DNA of 64,000 nucleotides from Desulfatitalea alkaliphila (GCF_022968795.1 NZ_JALJRB010000010.1:1-64000); one strand, 5' to 3'; positions 1-8,679 are shown, counted from the first letter of the stretch. Made by a program: numbers and translations. Notes: generated from the letters alone by a model not told the origin.

Positions 1-321
1 GACCGAAATTTCAACACCCTCTTCGCTGAGCAGCTCCACAATCTGTCCCGCGGAAAGCATCTGTTTGCGCCAGTCGACAATCTTGGTCCGAACTTGAGCC
101 GAAACGCGGCGACGCTGGACAGCCCCTTGCGCGACAGGCTCTGCAAGGTCAATTTTGCCGTGAACGAATTGATGCCGCAAAAGACGCGTGTACCCGGGAG
201 TGTACCCGAATTTATCCGCGACGACCTTGTGGGGCAGCCGATCCACGAACATTGCCCTCAGCGCCTCGTACCGGCGTTGCCACTCGAATCGGGGATGAAG
301 GAAAAATTTGGCATCACGCAT
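1..321 (-). CDS. Transposase, N-terminal part (runs off window edge)
   Basis: Reading the minus strand from an ATG at 321 gives an uninterrupted 107-codon frame that leaves the window at base 1. It begins MRDAKFFLHPRFEWQRRYEA and continues with a basic helix-turn-helix-like part ('DKFGYTPGYTRLLRHQF') and a second helical DNA-binding segment ('RRVSAQVRTKIVDWRKQML'). This style is typical of the amino-terminal DNA-binding region of large bacterial transposases. The family cannot be fixed without the catalytic part, which lies outside. The flank upstream (322-615) is strikingly AT-rich compared with the rest of the window, as expected near an insertion-sequence end. I saw no terminal inverted repeat. 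Confidence 0.6.
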   Translation of the reverse strand, partial: MRDAKFFLHPRFEWQRRYEALRAMFVDRLPHKVVADKFGYTPGYTRLLRHQFVHGKIDLAEPVAQGAVQRRRVSAQVRTKIVDWRKQMLSAGQIVELLSEEGVEISV

Positions 322-615
322 GCTTTGTGTTATATGGTATGACGTTTTACAAGTCAATAATAAATTACATAAAACATGATAACTTTTTTGCCTGTTTTCT
401 TCTAAGACAATGTTCGTCCATGGTTTTACATTTGATATTATTGCATTTTATATGTATTTTTAATTCGTTCAGCGATCCTCATACATCCAGACTTCATGTT
501 TTAACTATTACAATATAATAATGAAGCGTCATTGCATATAACATCATTTGCGTTCGACCCCCTGCCAGACGATTAAATTTCAATGTCGCAGGCTTGAATG
601 TGTGTTACGAAAATC
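322..615. other. AT-rich non-coding stretch upstream of the transposase
   Basis: This roughly 300-bp stretch is far richer in A and T than its surroundings and contains only short, unconvincing open frames. It probably holds the promoter of the transposase fragment and part of an insertion-sequence end or scar. No inverted repeat or target duplication could be assigned by eye. Confidence 0.4.
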
Positions 616-619
616 GGTG

Positions 620-713
620 TTAAAACTTAATACTTAACACTTAAAACTACCCATATTGCATCAAATTACAACAACCCCAACCAACCCAACCAACCCAAAC
701 AACTCAACAAACC
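620..713. repeat. Dispersed composite repeat, copy 1 (AT tract plus CAACCC microsatellite)
   Basis: The tract TTAAAACTTAATACTTAAC followed by ACTTAAAACT (620-650) is a member of the AT-rich arm of the dispersed intergenic repeat seen in about ten places in this window. It is followed by a microsatellite of CAACCC/CCAAC units (about 664-713) that ends just before the stop codon of the minus-strand gene at 716. This copy lacks the GC-rich palindrome. Confidence 0.6.
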
Positions 714-715
714 CC

Positions 716-1516
716 CTACCCCCTCCGCTTCTTCCTCTCCGCCTTCTTCCTCTGCGCCCTTTTCTTTTTCCGATTTTCCCGTTTCAGCCGCAACCGTTCG
801 GCTTGTTCGTGCATCTTTTCCTTGAAGACCTCTTTGTTGTGACGCATGCGGGCTTTCTGGACCGCGATTTTGTCTTTGAGGCGTTGCTGGTACTGAACCA
901 CGGCGGTGTAGGCCAGGTAGTAGCCGACGATGGCCAGGGGGATGCCGAGGATGATGCCGCCCAGGGTCATGGCGCCGAGGATTTCGGGGGCTTTCTTGAC
1001 GGCTTCGATCAGGGCGTTGAGGTTGGGTTCGCCCATCAGGTTGCGCAGGGTGTGCAGCCCCATCAATCTGGCGCCGATGAAGTAGGTCAATCCGTAGATG
1101 AAGGGGGCGCTGAGGGGGTTGGTGACCCACACGGCGATGGCGGCGGCCAGCTTGCTCCATTTGAGCAGGGCGGCCAGGAAGATGGCGATGGCCATCTGCA
1201 CCCCCATGGTGGGGGAGACGGCCACGAAGAGGCCCAGGGCGAACCCCAGGGCGATCTCGCGCGGTTCGCCCCGCAGCTTGAGAAACCGGATGTAGGTTCT
1301 CAGCAGCAGCCGGCGCAAAGGTGTGCCGCGCAGGGCTTGCACATTCTGCATCTTGGTGCGATGACGCGCCCCTGCGTCGGACGAGAGGGCCTCGGGATTG
1401 TCTCGATCCGGATCGTTCATAAAGACGTAACAGCACTCTATATGGTGGTCGCACCCCACCGGCGACCCATGCGTCGCACGGCCTCGCGGAACAGCTTTCT
1501 TTATCTCAAACGGCAT
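716..1516 (-). CDS. DUF2062 family membrane protein
   Basis: The core resembles DUF2062 proteins: 'RGEPREIALGFALGLFVAVS' followed by a proline/threonine-rich helix 'PTMGVQMAIAIFLAALLKW', then 'NPLSAPFIYGLTYFIGARL' and a final hydrophobic segment (about residues 180-205). The three to four hydrophobic helices indicate an inner-membrane protein of unknown function. The carboxyl end is a very basic, lysine/arginine-rich helix (about residues 215-266) that probably stays in the cytoplasm. The annotated start is the longest; internal ATGs at 1420 and 1351 are equally plausible because none has a strong ribosome-binding site, and the conserved part begins only after residue 56. The stop lies right beside copy 1 of the dispersed repeat. 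Confidence 0.75.
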   Translation of the reverse strand: MPFEIKKAVPRGRATHGSPVGCDHHIECCYVFMNDPDRDNPEALSSDAGARHRTKMQNVQALRGTPLRRLLLRTYIRFLKLRGEPREIALGFALGLFVAVSPTMGVQMAIAIFLAALLKWSKLAAAIAVWVTNPLSAPFIYGLTYFIGARLMGLHTLRNLMGEPNLNALIEAVKKAPEILGAMTLGGIILGIPLAIVGYYLAYTAVVQYQQRLKDKIAVQKARMRHNKEVFKEKMHEQAERLRLKRENRKKKRAQRKKAERKKRRG

Positions 1517-1529
1517 TGCATTGCAAAGG

Positions 1530-2351
1530 TTAGATCGCTTCCTGCGAATCGGCCAAGCCTTGTTCGTGCGCCAGGGCCAAACCTTGTCCCGTCAATTGTG
1601 CGATGACGGCCCATTTTTCCCGGGCGGGACCGGTTGGCGGCTGCACAGGGGCATCGATTTGCAGGTGTTGCTGGAGACTTGCGAACAACCAGGCCATGAC
1701 ACGGGCCGCGGCTTCGGCGATCACGGCGGGGGTTTGTCGACGCAGGGCATTTTTGAGACGCGCTTCCAGATCGGCGGCGGTGTCGTCGGGATGGCCGTCG
1801 GACGGGGTCAGGCGCAACTCCCTGAGCAACTGGTTGAGGCGCAACCGCTTGGCCACGGCCCGCCGCTCGCCGAGGTAGCCCAGCACCATGTGGGTCATGA
1901 AGGCGCCGCTCTGGATCAGGGTTTCCATGCGGCGGGTGGTTTCCAACAAGGGATGGTCGTCCGGCAGGGCCATGCGCACCAGGGTGATGTTGCCCCAGAC
2001 GGCCATCAGCAGGTTGTTGTAGCGGTGGGAGAGGAATCGGATCAGGGCACGGATGTCTTGAGTGCGGGAGATGGTCTGTGATCGACCGTGATCGGCCTCC
2101 CCTTTTCTGCGTGCCGGTTGATGCCGCGCGACCTCTTCTTGAGCCGCCGGGGGCGCCAGGGGCACGCGAAAAATCGACGGTCTTTCCGTGCCGCTCTTGG
2201 CGTCGGCCGGGACGGGGGCGCCCCCACCGGGAACGGCCGGGGGCGCGTCCCGCAGCCCTTCGATGAACAGGTCGGTCAGCAGGGGGATGATATTCCGCTC
2301 GGCGGTATCCGGCGGGCACGGGGTCTCGGCATCGACATTACCGGTCAGCAT
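1530..2351 (-). CDS. Histidine-kinase phosphoacceptor-like protein without ATPase domain
   Basis: The start at 2351 is chosen because it is preceded by GAGGAG at good spacing; longer frames upstream cross non-coding sequence. The 273-residue product has a disordered first third, then a helical stretch 'LIRFLSHRYNNLLMAVWGNI' about residues 125-145. This matches the HisKA box of hybrid kinases in this same window ('AHDFNNLLMGIQGNASLM'), keeping the candidate phospho-histidine and the NNLL signature. What follows resembles the second dimerisation helix ('RRMETLIQSGAFMTHMVLGY'), but no N, G1 or G2 ATP-binding box is present. The rest is helical and unrecognised. It may be a histidine phosphotransfer protein or a decayed kinase. 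The two response regulators downstream (3269, 4783) have no obvious kinase of their own nearby. Confidence 0.55.
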   Translation of the reverse strand: MLTGNVDAETPCPPDTAERNIIPLLTDLFIEGLRDAPPAVPGGGAPVPADAKSGTERPSIFRVPLAPPAAQEEVARHQPARRKGEADHGRSQTISRTQDIRALIRFLSHRYNNLLMAVWGNITLVRMALPDDHPLLETTRRMETLIQSGAFMTHMVLGYLGERRAVAKRLRLNQLLRELRLTPSDGHPDDTAADLEARLKNALRRQTPAVIAEAAARVMAWLFASLQQHLQIDAPVQPPTGPAREKWAVIAQLTGQGLALAHEQGLADSQEAI

Positions 2352-3268
2352 CGTTCTCTCCTCAGCAGGTGCATGCCAAAATCGACAAAAAAACACGATT
2401 ATTGGCATTAGCAATTCATGTGCCACATCCGAAGATGCCGGTTTTAGGTCATTTTTCAATGATTTCCAACGTGTTGGAGTCAATGATTTGACGGGTGACC
2501 TATTTGATGGGTGACGGGGAGATGACCGGCGGGTCATCATAGCGCGCCGGTAAACCAAGCATAATGTTGTTCGTCGGTATGGGTCGCGTTGTTGGAATTC
2601 AGGTGTCGGTTGTTGGGTGTGTTGCACAAACGCCGGCCCATCCACCGCCGTGGGGGCACGGGGTGTTGTACCCATGCAGGGTGATCGGTGCTCCCCGAGC
2701 ACGGCATGCCGTGCCCCTACGGGGGTGTATGCCTCAATGCGTGGCAGGCCCCATCTTCCCGACCACCCCCAAACACATATAATCGATAGAATTCATTAAC
2801 TTAAAACTTAACACTTAAAACTTAAAACTGCCCAACGGCGCCCAACCAGTCCCCCGACACCAACTTTTGCCTTAAACGTTCATCATTCCCAACCCGCCCA
2901 ACCAGCATCCTTGACACTCCCCCCATCCAATGGCATATGTAAACCTAATATCAAACGGTTGCGCTGGCGTTGCCTTTGGTGGCCATTTCGCTGCGAAGGG
3001 TTGTGAACAGTGATGCCGGATAGGCTGTTGTCGCTTTTTTTCCTTATTTTGACAATACATGGGATGGTGGTACGGACGCCGCGAGGGGTTGTGCCCACGG
3101 AATGACCGGCACGGGCGTTACCCGGGCCGCATCCATGGCAAGGCGATGTCGAAGCGGCCCGGCAGCGGAAGCGCGAAACGGGGTCGCCCACCGCCGTTTG
3201 CGGGGTGCAACGGTGCAATGCCGGCGCCGGCGGCGGTGGGCTGAGAGAGGGTTGGGGCATTAGGCTTT
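2352..3268. other. Long intergenic region with dispersed repeat and no convincing gene
   Basis: This 917-bp region separates the kinase-like gene (minus) from the NtrC-type regulator (plus). It contains copy 2 of the dispersed composite repeat (2699-2838). Open frames on both strands are short, GC-biased and without recognisable protein features. The part just upstream of 3269 must hold the regulator's promoter, but I see no clear consensus. Confidence 0.5.
2699..2838 (+). repeat. Dispersed composite repeat, copy 2 (palindrome plus AT tract)
   Basis: It starts with the palindrome GCACGGCATGCCGTGC (2699-2714) followed by CCCTACGG. It continues through 'CCCGACCACCCCCAAACAC' and 'ATAATCGATAGAATTCATTA', and ends in the AT tract of CTTAAAACTTAACACTT units (2797-2829) and CCCAAC units. 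The order of parts is the same as in the copies at 27934 and 35852. Confidence 0.75.
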
Positions 3269-4627
3269 ATGCAAGAATTTCCGATATTGTTCGTCGATGA
3301 CGATCAGCAGATCCTGGATGTGGTGGCCACCTACCTGGATCGCAACGGTTACCGGGTGGATGCTGCGGGGAACGGCAAGGCGGCCCTGGAAAAAATCAAG
3401 CAGCGGGATTATGCGGCCGTTTTCACCGATCTGATCATGCCCGACATCAGCGGGTTGGACCTGCTCAAGTCGATCAAGTCCATCAGCCCGGCCACGGAAG
3501 TGATCATCGTCACCGGCTACGGCACCATCGAGTCGGCCATCGAGGCGCTCAAGCTGGGCAGCTACGATTACTTGCAAAAACCCATCAACTTCGAGCGGCT
3601 CAAGCTTCTCATCGACCGCATCGCCGAAAAGCGCAAGCTGCAACTGGAAAACGTGCTGATCAAGCGGCGCCTGAAGGACCGCTACAATTACGACCAGTTG
3701 GTGGGCAAGAGCGGCAAGATGCAGCAGATTTACGAGGTGATCGACCGCATCAGCAGCGGCAGTCCCACGGTGCTGATCCAGGGCGAGAGCGGCACGGGCA
3801 AGGAGCTGGTGGCCAATGTGATCCACCAGAACAGCGTGCGCCGCGACAAGCCGTTCATTCCGGTCAACTGCGGGGCCATTTCCGAGGGATTGCTGGAAAG
3901 CGAGCTGTTCGGCCATGTGAAGGGGGCCTTTACCGGGGCGATCAAGGACAACATAGGGCTGTTCAAGGCGGCCGACGGCGGCACCATCTTCCTGGACGAG
4001 ATCGCCGAGGTGCCGCCCAGTTTGCAGGTCAAGCTGCTGCGGGCGCTGCAGGAGCGCAAGATCCGGCCGGTGGGCGACACCCGCGAGAGCGATGTGGATG
4101 TGCGGGTGATCGCCGCCACCAACAAGAACCTGGAGGAGGAGATCCGCAAAAAGACCTTCCGCGAGGATCTTTACTATCGGTTGAACGTGATCTTCATCCA
4201 GATGCCGCCCCTGCGCGAAATCAAGGACGACATCCCCCACCTGGTGCATCACTTCATGGCCAAGTTCAGCCGGGACAGCCACCGGGTGGTGGAGCGCATC
4301 TCCCCCGAAGCCCTGGACCTGTTGCTGGACTACGACTGGCCGGGCAATGTGCGCCAATTGGAAAATGTCATCGAACGGGCCTTCGCCCTGGGCATGGGCG
4401 ACACCATCCAGGTGGTCGACCTGCCGCCGGAGGTACGCAAAACGGGCGGCTCCAACAACATCGGCAACCAGACCCTCAACCTCAGCGAAAACGAAAAGCT
4501 GCTCATCGGCCGCGCCCTCAAGCAAACCAACGGCAACAAGGCCGAAGCCGCCAAGCTTCTGGGAATCAACTTGACAACCGTCTACCGAAAGATGGAAAAA
4601 TACAAAATGAACCACCAAAGCCGGTAA
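3269..4627 (+). CDS. NtrC/AtoC-type sigma-54-dependent response regulator
   Basis: The 452-residue protein has a receiver domain (residues 3-120; acidic D11-D12, phospho-acceptor D54, T82 and K104), then a sigma-54 AAA+ domain with Walker A GESGTGKE (172-179), the sigma-54-contacting GAFTGA loop (219-224) and Walker B 'GGTIFLDE' (237-244). A Fis-type helix-turn-helix closes the protein ('NKAEAAKLLGINLTTVYRKM'). Such proteins, when phosphorylated, form ring assemblies that open sigma-54 promoter complexes. No full sensor kinase is adjacent; the closest candidates are the ATPase-less kinase-like protein at 1530-2351 and distant hybrid kinases. A single-domain response regulator follows 156 bp downstream on the same strand. 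The target genes cannot be told from sequence. Confidence 0.93.
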   Translation: MQEFPILFVDDDQQILDVVATYLDRNGYRVDAAGNGKAALEKIKQRDYAAVFTDLIMPDISGLDLLKSIKSISPATEVIIVTGYGTIESAIEALKLGSYDYLQKPINFERLKLLIDRIAEKRKLQLENVLIKRRLKDRYNYDQLVGKSGKMQQIYEVIDRISSGSPTVLIQGESGTGKELVANVIHQNSVRRDKPFIPVNCGAISEGLLESELFGHVKGAFTGAIKDNIGLFKAADGGTIFLDEIAEVPPSLQVKLLRALQERKIRPVGDTRESDVDVRVIAATNKNLEEEIRKKTFREDLYYRLNVIFIQMPPLREIKDDIPHLVHHFMAKFSRDSHRVVERISPEALDLLLDYDWPGNVRQLENVIERAFALGMGDTIQVVDLPPEVRKTGGSNNIGNQTLNLSENEKLLIGRALKQTNGNKAEAAKLLGINLTTVYRKMEKYKMNHQSR

Positions 4628-4639
4628 CCCAAAAAAACC

Positions 4640-4768
4640 CCACATCCAATCGACAGAATTCCTTAACTTAAAACTTAACACTTAACACTTAAAACTCTAT
4701 TTTAACTCAACAAACCCAACAAACACAATAAACCCAACAAACTCAATAAACTCAATAAACTCAACAAA
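4640..4768 (+). repeat. Dispersed composite repeat, copy 3 (AT tract plus CAACAAAC microsatellite)
   Basis: Between the two response-regulator genes lies 'CCAATCGACAGAATTCC', the AT tract of CTTAAAACTTAACACTT units (4663-4694), and a run of AACAAACCC / AACTCAATA units (4697-4768). The GC-rich palindrome is missing. The microsatellite ends about 15 bp before the start of the next gene, directly ahead of its ribosome-binding site. Confidence 0.65.
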
Positions 4769-4782
4769 CGCTTGGAGGAACG

Positions 4783-5232
4783 ATGTCCGAAGGCCTGGAT
4801 GTAATCATCGTGGATGACGATCCCGCCGTGTGCGAGCTGATTGAAACCATCGTCAAGCGCTTCTACACTTGGGGCGATGTGTTGGCCTTCACCGATCCGG
4901 ATGAGGCGTTGCAGTATTGCCACGGCCGGGACATCGGGGTGGCCATTTTCATCGTGGATGTGTTCCTGGGCGGGGTGAGCGGCTTCCATTTTCTGGACTC
5001 GGTGGAGGCCAAGTTCCCCACGGCCCACTCAGACGCCATCATCATCACGGGCAATGCCAGCGACGACATCGTCAACATGTGCATCGCCTCGGACGTCAAC
5101 CACATGCTGGAAAAGCCGATCAAGCCCTACGCGCTGCAATTGGCGGTGCGCGCCATCGCCGAAAAGTACCTGAAGTTCGCCAAGAAGCTTTTCCAGGATC
5201 CGGAGTTTGCGCGCAACGTTTCCGGTTTGTGA
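4783..5232 (+). CDS. Single-domain response regulator (CheY-like receiver)
   Basis: A start codon 6 bp after GGAGG gives a 149-residue protein made almost only of a receiver domain. Acidic residues D11-D13, phospho-acceptor D59 ('FIVDVFLGG'), the T/S position in 'IIITGNAS' and K111 ('LEKPIKPY') are all present. A short helical tail of about 25 residues follows, without an output domain. Such proteins act as phosphorelay intermediates or allosteric switches. Its place behind an NtrC-type regulator suggests a shared signalling pathway, but the microsatellite between them may separate transcription. Confidence 0.88.
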   Translation: MSEGLDVIIVDDDPAVCELIETIVKRFYTWGDVLAFTDPDEALQYCHGRDIGVAIFIVDVFLGGVSGFHFLDSVEAKFPTAHSDAIIITGNASDDIVNMCIASDVNHMLEKPIKPYALQLAVRAIAEKYLKFAKKLFQDPEFARNVSGL

Positions 5233-5804
5233 TCTTCAGCGTCCCCCTTGCATTGCCGTTGCAAGGGCACGGCATGCCGTGCCCCTACGCCTGATGGGCA
5301 AGGCCGCTACGCTGTCGATTTCAAAATCGCTGCGGCCTTCCATTTTGGCCTGAAGACTTGGCCGAGACAATTGATCTGAACCCCAATTTGCCATTTCCGG
5401 ATGAACACTTTCTAGGCAACTTTTTCCTTGTGCGCTTTGCATAGGGCAATTCGTGCATTGCGGTGGTGGGTTGTGTCGATGGACCGGTCGTCGTGACGAG
5501 GCGTATCGGTGGTCGGGAGAGTGACAGGCGGCGGCGCACCGATTTTGTTGGATATCGGATCTGAATTGCCATTATCCTTTGGAATAATGGCATATTTTTG
5601 CTGGTTGGGCATGGAACGACGACCGGCGTGCATCGGTCGGTACGCGTCGCAAGGGGCGTTTTGGTTGGTTTTTTTTTGCGGCCGTTGTCTGCGTTGTGCA
5701 TGATACTTGCTTCGGATGGGATGAACGGGATTGAATGGGGTCGGGCCAAGGTGATGCGGGATGATGCGCCGCCGCCCGCCCCGGTACGATAATGAGAGGT
5801 TTTT
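5233..5804. other. Intergenic region with one palindrome copy and a small hairpin
   Basis: This 570-bp region contains copy 4 of the GC-rich palindrome (5265-5284) without its AT tract. It also contains an 8-bp inverted repeat GCCATTAT / ATAATGGC (5568-5575 and 5584-5591), followed by a T-rich run. That hairpin could be a weak terminator or an operator. Open frames here look spurious. Confidence 0.4.
5265..5284. repeat. GGGCACGGCATGCCGTGCCC palindrome, copy 4
   Basis: A perfect 20-bp palindrome located just after the response regulator stop codon (5232). It is the GC-rich half of the dispersed repeat and stands here without the AT tract. It could fold as a 3'-end hairpin in the transcript. 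Confidence 0.75.
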
Positions 5805-6254
5805 ATGAAGATTCATTGGAACGATCCGCTGCAGCAGGGCGCGACCACGCAAAAACCGGCCACACCGGCCAAGCCGGGGCAACCCGCTTTCGCCGATGTG
5901 CTGCGCAAGGCCGCCGATGGTGGGGCGGCGGCACCACAAAAACCGGCCGCCCCCTCCCCCGGCATGCGGATTGCGACCGCGCCCCCGGTGGCAGCGGCGG
6001 CGCCGACGCAGGTGCACGCGGCCACCGACCGGATGCTGGCGGCCATGGAGCGCTATCGCAATCTGCTGGGCGATGGCAGGGTCAGTTTGCGGCAGTTGGC
6101 GCCGGCCCTGCGGGAAGTGGAAGCCGAGCTGAACCGCCTTGAACCGCTGGCGGCGTCCCTGCCTGCCGATGACCCGGTCAAGCAGATCGCCGACAGCACG
6201 ATGGTGCTGGCCGGCAAGGAGATCGCGCGCTTCATGTCCGGGGCTTACGTTTAA
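5805..6254 (+). CDS. Conserved hypothetical protein with helical C-terminus
   Basis: The 149-residue protein starts after a GAGG ribosome-binding site. The first half (residues 1-75) is an alanine/proline-rich, probably disordered segment. The second half is a helical domain ('AMERYRNLLGDGRVSLRQLA' to 'EIARFMSGAYV') whose spacing recalls small proteins seen beside motility and signalling genes in Deltaproteobacteria. I cannot name the family with certainty. No signal peptide or membrane segment is present, so it should be cytoplasmic. It converges on the hydrolase gene that ends at 6273. Confidence 0.65.
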   Translation: MKIHWNDPLQQGATTQKPATPAKPGQPAFADVLRKAADGGAAAPQKPAAPSPGMRIATAPPVAAAAPTQVHAATDRMLAAMERYRNLLGDGRVSLRQLAPALREVEAELNRLEPLAASLPADDPVKQIADSTMVLAGKEIARFMSGAYV

Positions 6255-6272
6255 AAGGCGCCGGGCCTTCCA

Positions 6273-7190
6273 TCAGACCTCCACCACCATGCCTTCCTTG
6301 GCAAAGAAGACGGTGGTGTCCGGGGCGCCGGGGTCGGGCCGGCAGTAGCGCTCGGTGAAGGCGTCCAGCTGGTCGTCGGTGCGTTGGGGGTCGTGGTGGA
6401 ACAGGGCGAGCTGTTTGACCCGGTTGCGGCGGGCGATGTCGATGGCCTGCTCGATGGGAAAGTGGCCCCAGCCCACGCGGTCGGCCTGGTACTCCTGCCG
6501 GGTGTACTGGGTGTCGAAGACCAGCAGGTCGGCGTCCTGAACGAACTGTTCCAGGCGCAGGGTTTCCTCGGCCACCACCTGCTCGCCGCGGGCTTCCATG
6601 ACCGGATCGTAATCGGGATCGTCGGGGTCGCAGGCAAACAGGTTGACATAGGGTTCGGTGTCGTAGGCGGTGCAGAACACCTTGCCGTTGAATTCGAAGC
6701 GGTATCCCAGGCACAGCAGGGGGTGGTTGAGGAACTTGGTGCGCAGATGCAGGCCCTGTCCCAGGTCGTATTCCGACTCCTTGAGGTGCACATAGCGCAC
6801 GTTGGCGGAAAGATCTTCGTGGCGCACGGGAAAGTAGCGGTAGGTCCACTGGCCGCTGAGCACCTCCTTGAGGGGCTCTTCCTCGAAGGTGACCGGCCCG
6901 TGGATGGTCAGTTGCGAGCCGGGCAGGTAGATGGGGGCGAAAAAGGGAAACCCCATGATGTGGTCCCAGTGGGTGTGGGTCAGGAAGATCTCCGCGCGGA
7001 TGCCGCCGCTCCCGTGCCGGGACAGCATGTGATTGCCCAGCTCGCGAATGCCGGAGCCGGCGTCGATGATGATCCGCCGGTCGATTTCCGGCAGGTGGAG
7101 TTCCAGACAGGCGGTGTTGCCGCCGTAGCGCACCGTGGCCGGCCCCGGGCATGGAATGGAGCCCCGCACACCCCAGAAAGTGATCCGCAT
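6273..7190 (-). CDS. Metallo-beta-lactamase-fold hydrolase
   Basis: Starting from the ATG at 7190 (preceded by AAAGGATAGG), the 305-residue protein begins 'MRITFWGVRGSIPCPGP', the hallmark of a soluble group of metallo-beta-lactamase-fold phosphodiesterase-like hydrolases. The zinc-binding motif HTHWDH is at residues 72-77, and further metal ligands are supplied by 'FNHPLLCLGYRFE', 'CTAYDTE' and 'LFHHDPQRTDD'. Members of this group hydrolyse small phosphodiesters or are fused to signalling domains. The exact substrate is unknown. It lies 4 bp behind the HDOD gene and is surely co-transcribed with it, which suggests a role in a signalling pathway. Confidence 0.85.
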   Translation of the reverse strand: MRITFWGVRGSIPCPGPATVRYGGNTACLELHLPEIDRRIIIDAGSGIRELGNHMLSRHGSGGIRAEIFLTHTHWDHIMGFPFFAPIYLPGSQLTIHGPVTFEEEPLKEVLSGQWTYRYFPVRHEDLSANVRYVHLKESEYDLGQGLHLRTKFLNHPLLCLGYRFEFNGKVFCTAYDTEPYVNLFACDPDDPDYDPVMEARGEQVVAEETLRLEQFVQDADLLVFDTQYTRQEYQADRVGWGHFPIEQAIDIARRNRVKQLALFHHDPQRTDDQLDAFTERYCRPDPGAPDTTVFFAKEGMVVEV

Positions 7191-7194
7191 CACC

Positions 7195-8073
7195 CTATCC
7201 TTTGCGACTCTGTTTGAGAAACACCTTGGCTTTTTCCACCTCCGCCAGCACCCGCGGTTCCATGGCGGCCACCGTTGCCACATCGGTGCCGATGCGCTCG
7301 ACGAGTTCCTGGATCAGCAGCCGGTCCTGGTAATCGTCGCCCGCGGTGGCGATCCGGAACTGATGGGCCATCTGGTTGGCCAGGCTGACGAAAAGCAGCA
7401 GCCGGTCCGGCCGGCAGCCCTCCGCCAGGGGCTGGTGGTGGTGCACCACGGCATGCTGCATGGCCGCGTTGAGTTTCCACTTGGCGCCGATGAGCCATCC
7501 CACCTGGCAGTGATCGAACCCCACCTCCTGCCGTTCGGCCTTGAACAGCGGCACCTCCTGTTCCCGGCAGCGGCGCATGGCCCGCGAGTAGGCATCGGCA
7601 AAGCAGGCCGCCATGGGCAGCTTGCCCAGGTCGTGCAGCAGCCCGGCCACGAAATACTCCTCCTGCTCCATGGGCGGCACCCCGTCGAGCCGCGCGATCT
7701 CCTTGGTGGCGGCGCCCACGCAGAGGCTGTGGGCCCAGAAATCGTCGATGGCGAACAGGGCGTTCGCCTTGCTGCCTTTGAAGGCCGCCAGCACCGAGGT
7801 GGCCAGCACCAGGTTCTTGACCGTGTTGACGCCCAGCATGATGATGGCCCGGGTCAGGGATCCGATCCGGTTGGGCAGACTGTAATAGGCGGAATTGATC
7901 AGCTTGAGCACCTGGCCGGCCAGTACGGGGTCCAGGGAGATCACCCGGTTCAGCTCCTGGGGCGATGCGAAGGGATTGTTGCACACTTCCAGCACCTTGG
8001 CGACGGTGGTGGAAAGGCTGGGCATCCGCGCAATGTGGAGCTGAATGGTTTTTAAACGCGCCTCGGGGGTCAT
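7195..8073 (-). CDS. HDOD domain signalling protein
   Basis: The 292-residue protein is essentially one HDOD domain. It opens 'RLKTIQLHIARMPSLSTTVA', followed by the typical 'VISLDPVLAGQVLKLINSAY' and 'IGSLTRAIIMLGVNTVKNLV' segments, with 'LLHDLGK' at 145-151. HDOD proteins are non-hydrolytic relatives of HD phosphohydrolases and are thought to assemble signalling complexes in stress and motility control. The stop is 4 bp before the start of the metallo-hydrolase, so the two form an operon. No output or receiver domain is attached. Confidence 0.88.
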   Translation of the reverse strand: MTPEARLKTIQLHIARMPSLSTTVAKVLEVCNNPFASPQELNRVISLDPVLAGQVLKLINSAYYSLPNRIGSLTRAIIMLGVNTVKNLVLATSVLAAFKGSKANALFAIDDFWAHSLCVGAATKEIARLDGVPPMEQEEYFVAGLLHDLGKLPMAACFADAYSRAMRRCREQEVPLFKAERQEVGFDHCQVGWLIGAKWKLNAAMQHAVVHHHQPLAEGCRPDRLLLFVSLANQMAHQFRIATAGDDYQDRLLIQELVERIGTDVATVAAMEPRVLAEVEKAKVFLKQSRKG

Positions 8074-8251
8074 GGGGCGGTTACTTTCCGACCGACCTGC
8101 GGGGATGCGGGGTTGCCTCGGCCACGGCCAAGGCGTTGCGGCAAGGGATCTTCACCGACGCGCTGCCGTGCGACCGCTGGGGGCCGTGAAGGCGGGGGCG
8201 CTGTTGGGCGGACGCCAAAGGAAACGCCCGCCATGGTGCCCCCCCGATTCT

Positions 8252-8533
8252 TCAGGAATTGATCTTCTCGCGCAATTTGCCGGAACATTTGAACGTGACC
8301 ACCTTGCGCTGGGACAGGATCAGATCGTTGCCGGTGGCGGGGTTGCGGCCGCGCCGCTCCCGTTTGTTTTTGACGCAGAACTTTCCGAAGCCGCTGATCA
8401 GCACGTCTTCATTGTTTTCCAAAGTCCGTTTGATGATTTCAATCAACTCTTCGACAACTTCGGTGCTCTTGTTCTTGGGAAATGGCAGCTCTTCGTGAAT
8501 GATCTCCACAATCTGGGCTTTGGTCAGCGTCAT
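8252..8533 (-). CDS. ihfA: Integration host factor alpha / HU-family DNA-bending protein
   Basis: The 93-residue protein has the length and layout of the HU/IHF family. It opens 'MTLTKAQIVEIIHEEL' and has the conserved 'ISGFGKFCVKNK' turn and the DNA-inserting arm 'RRGRNPATGND' with its minor-groove proline, followed by 'VVTFKCSGKLREKIN'. The sequence is closer to IHF alpha than to HU. It binds and bends DNA as a dimer, helping sigma-54 promoters, recombination and phage integration, all of which occur in this window. A strong ribosome-binding site (AAGGAG) precedes the start. Confidence 0.85.
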   Translation of the reverse strand: MTLTKAQIVEIIHEELPFPKNKSTEVVEELIEIIKRTLENNEDVLISGFGKFCVKNKRERRGRNPATGNDLILSQRKVVTFKCSGKLREKINS

Positions 8534-8679
8534 GATACAACGGCTCCTTTATTGTCGTCTATCGTCCTGCTCGCGAATCCTCGCATGTCGTGTATCGCCT
8601 GCAATATCAATGATCTAATGTGATCCCTGTTTATTGTCAAGAAAATAAGTGCGTTATCCTTGAAAAAGTTGCCGGCCAA

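Noticed and set aside
656-1606. Long plus-strand frame of 316 codons
   Set aside because: It is antisense to the DUF2062 gene, rich in glycine, aspartate and glutamine, and starts in microsatellite DNA. The minus strand shows real family motifs.
2883-3260. 125-codon minus-strand frame in the long spacer
   Set aside because: Proline-rich, begins with no ribosome-binding site, and spans repeat sequence; no recognisable protein feature.
3260-4681. 473-codon minus-strand frame
   Set aside because: It mirrors the sigma-54 regulator on the plus strand, which has all catalytic motifs. The mirror translation is repetitive and has no domain.
5412-6017. 201-codon minus-strand frame
   Set aside because: Arginine/histidine-rich low-complexity translation overlapping the start of the plus-strand gene at 5805, with no ribosome-binding site or motif.
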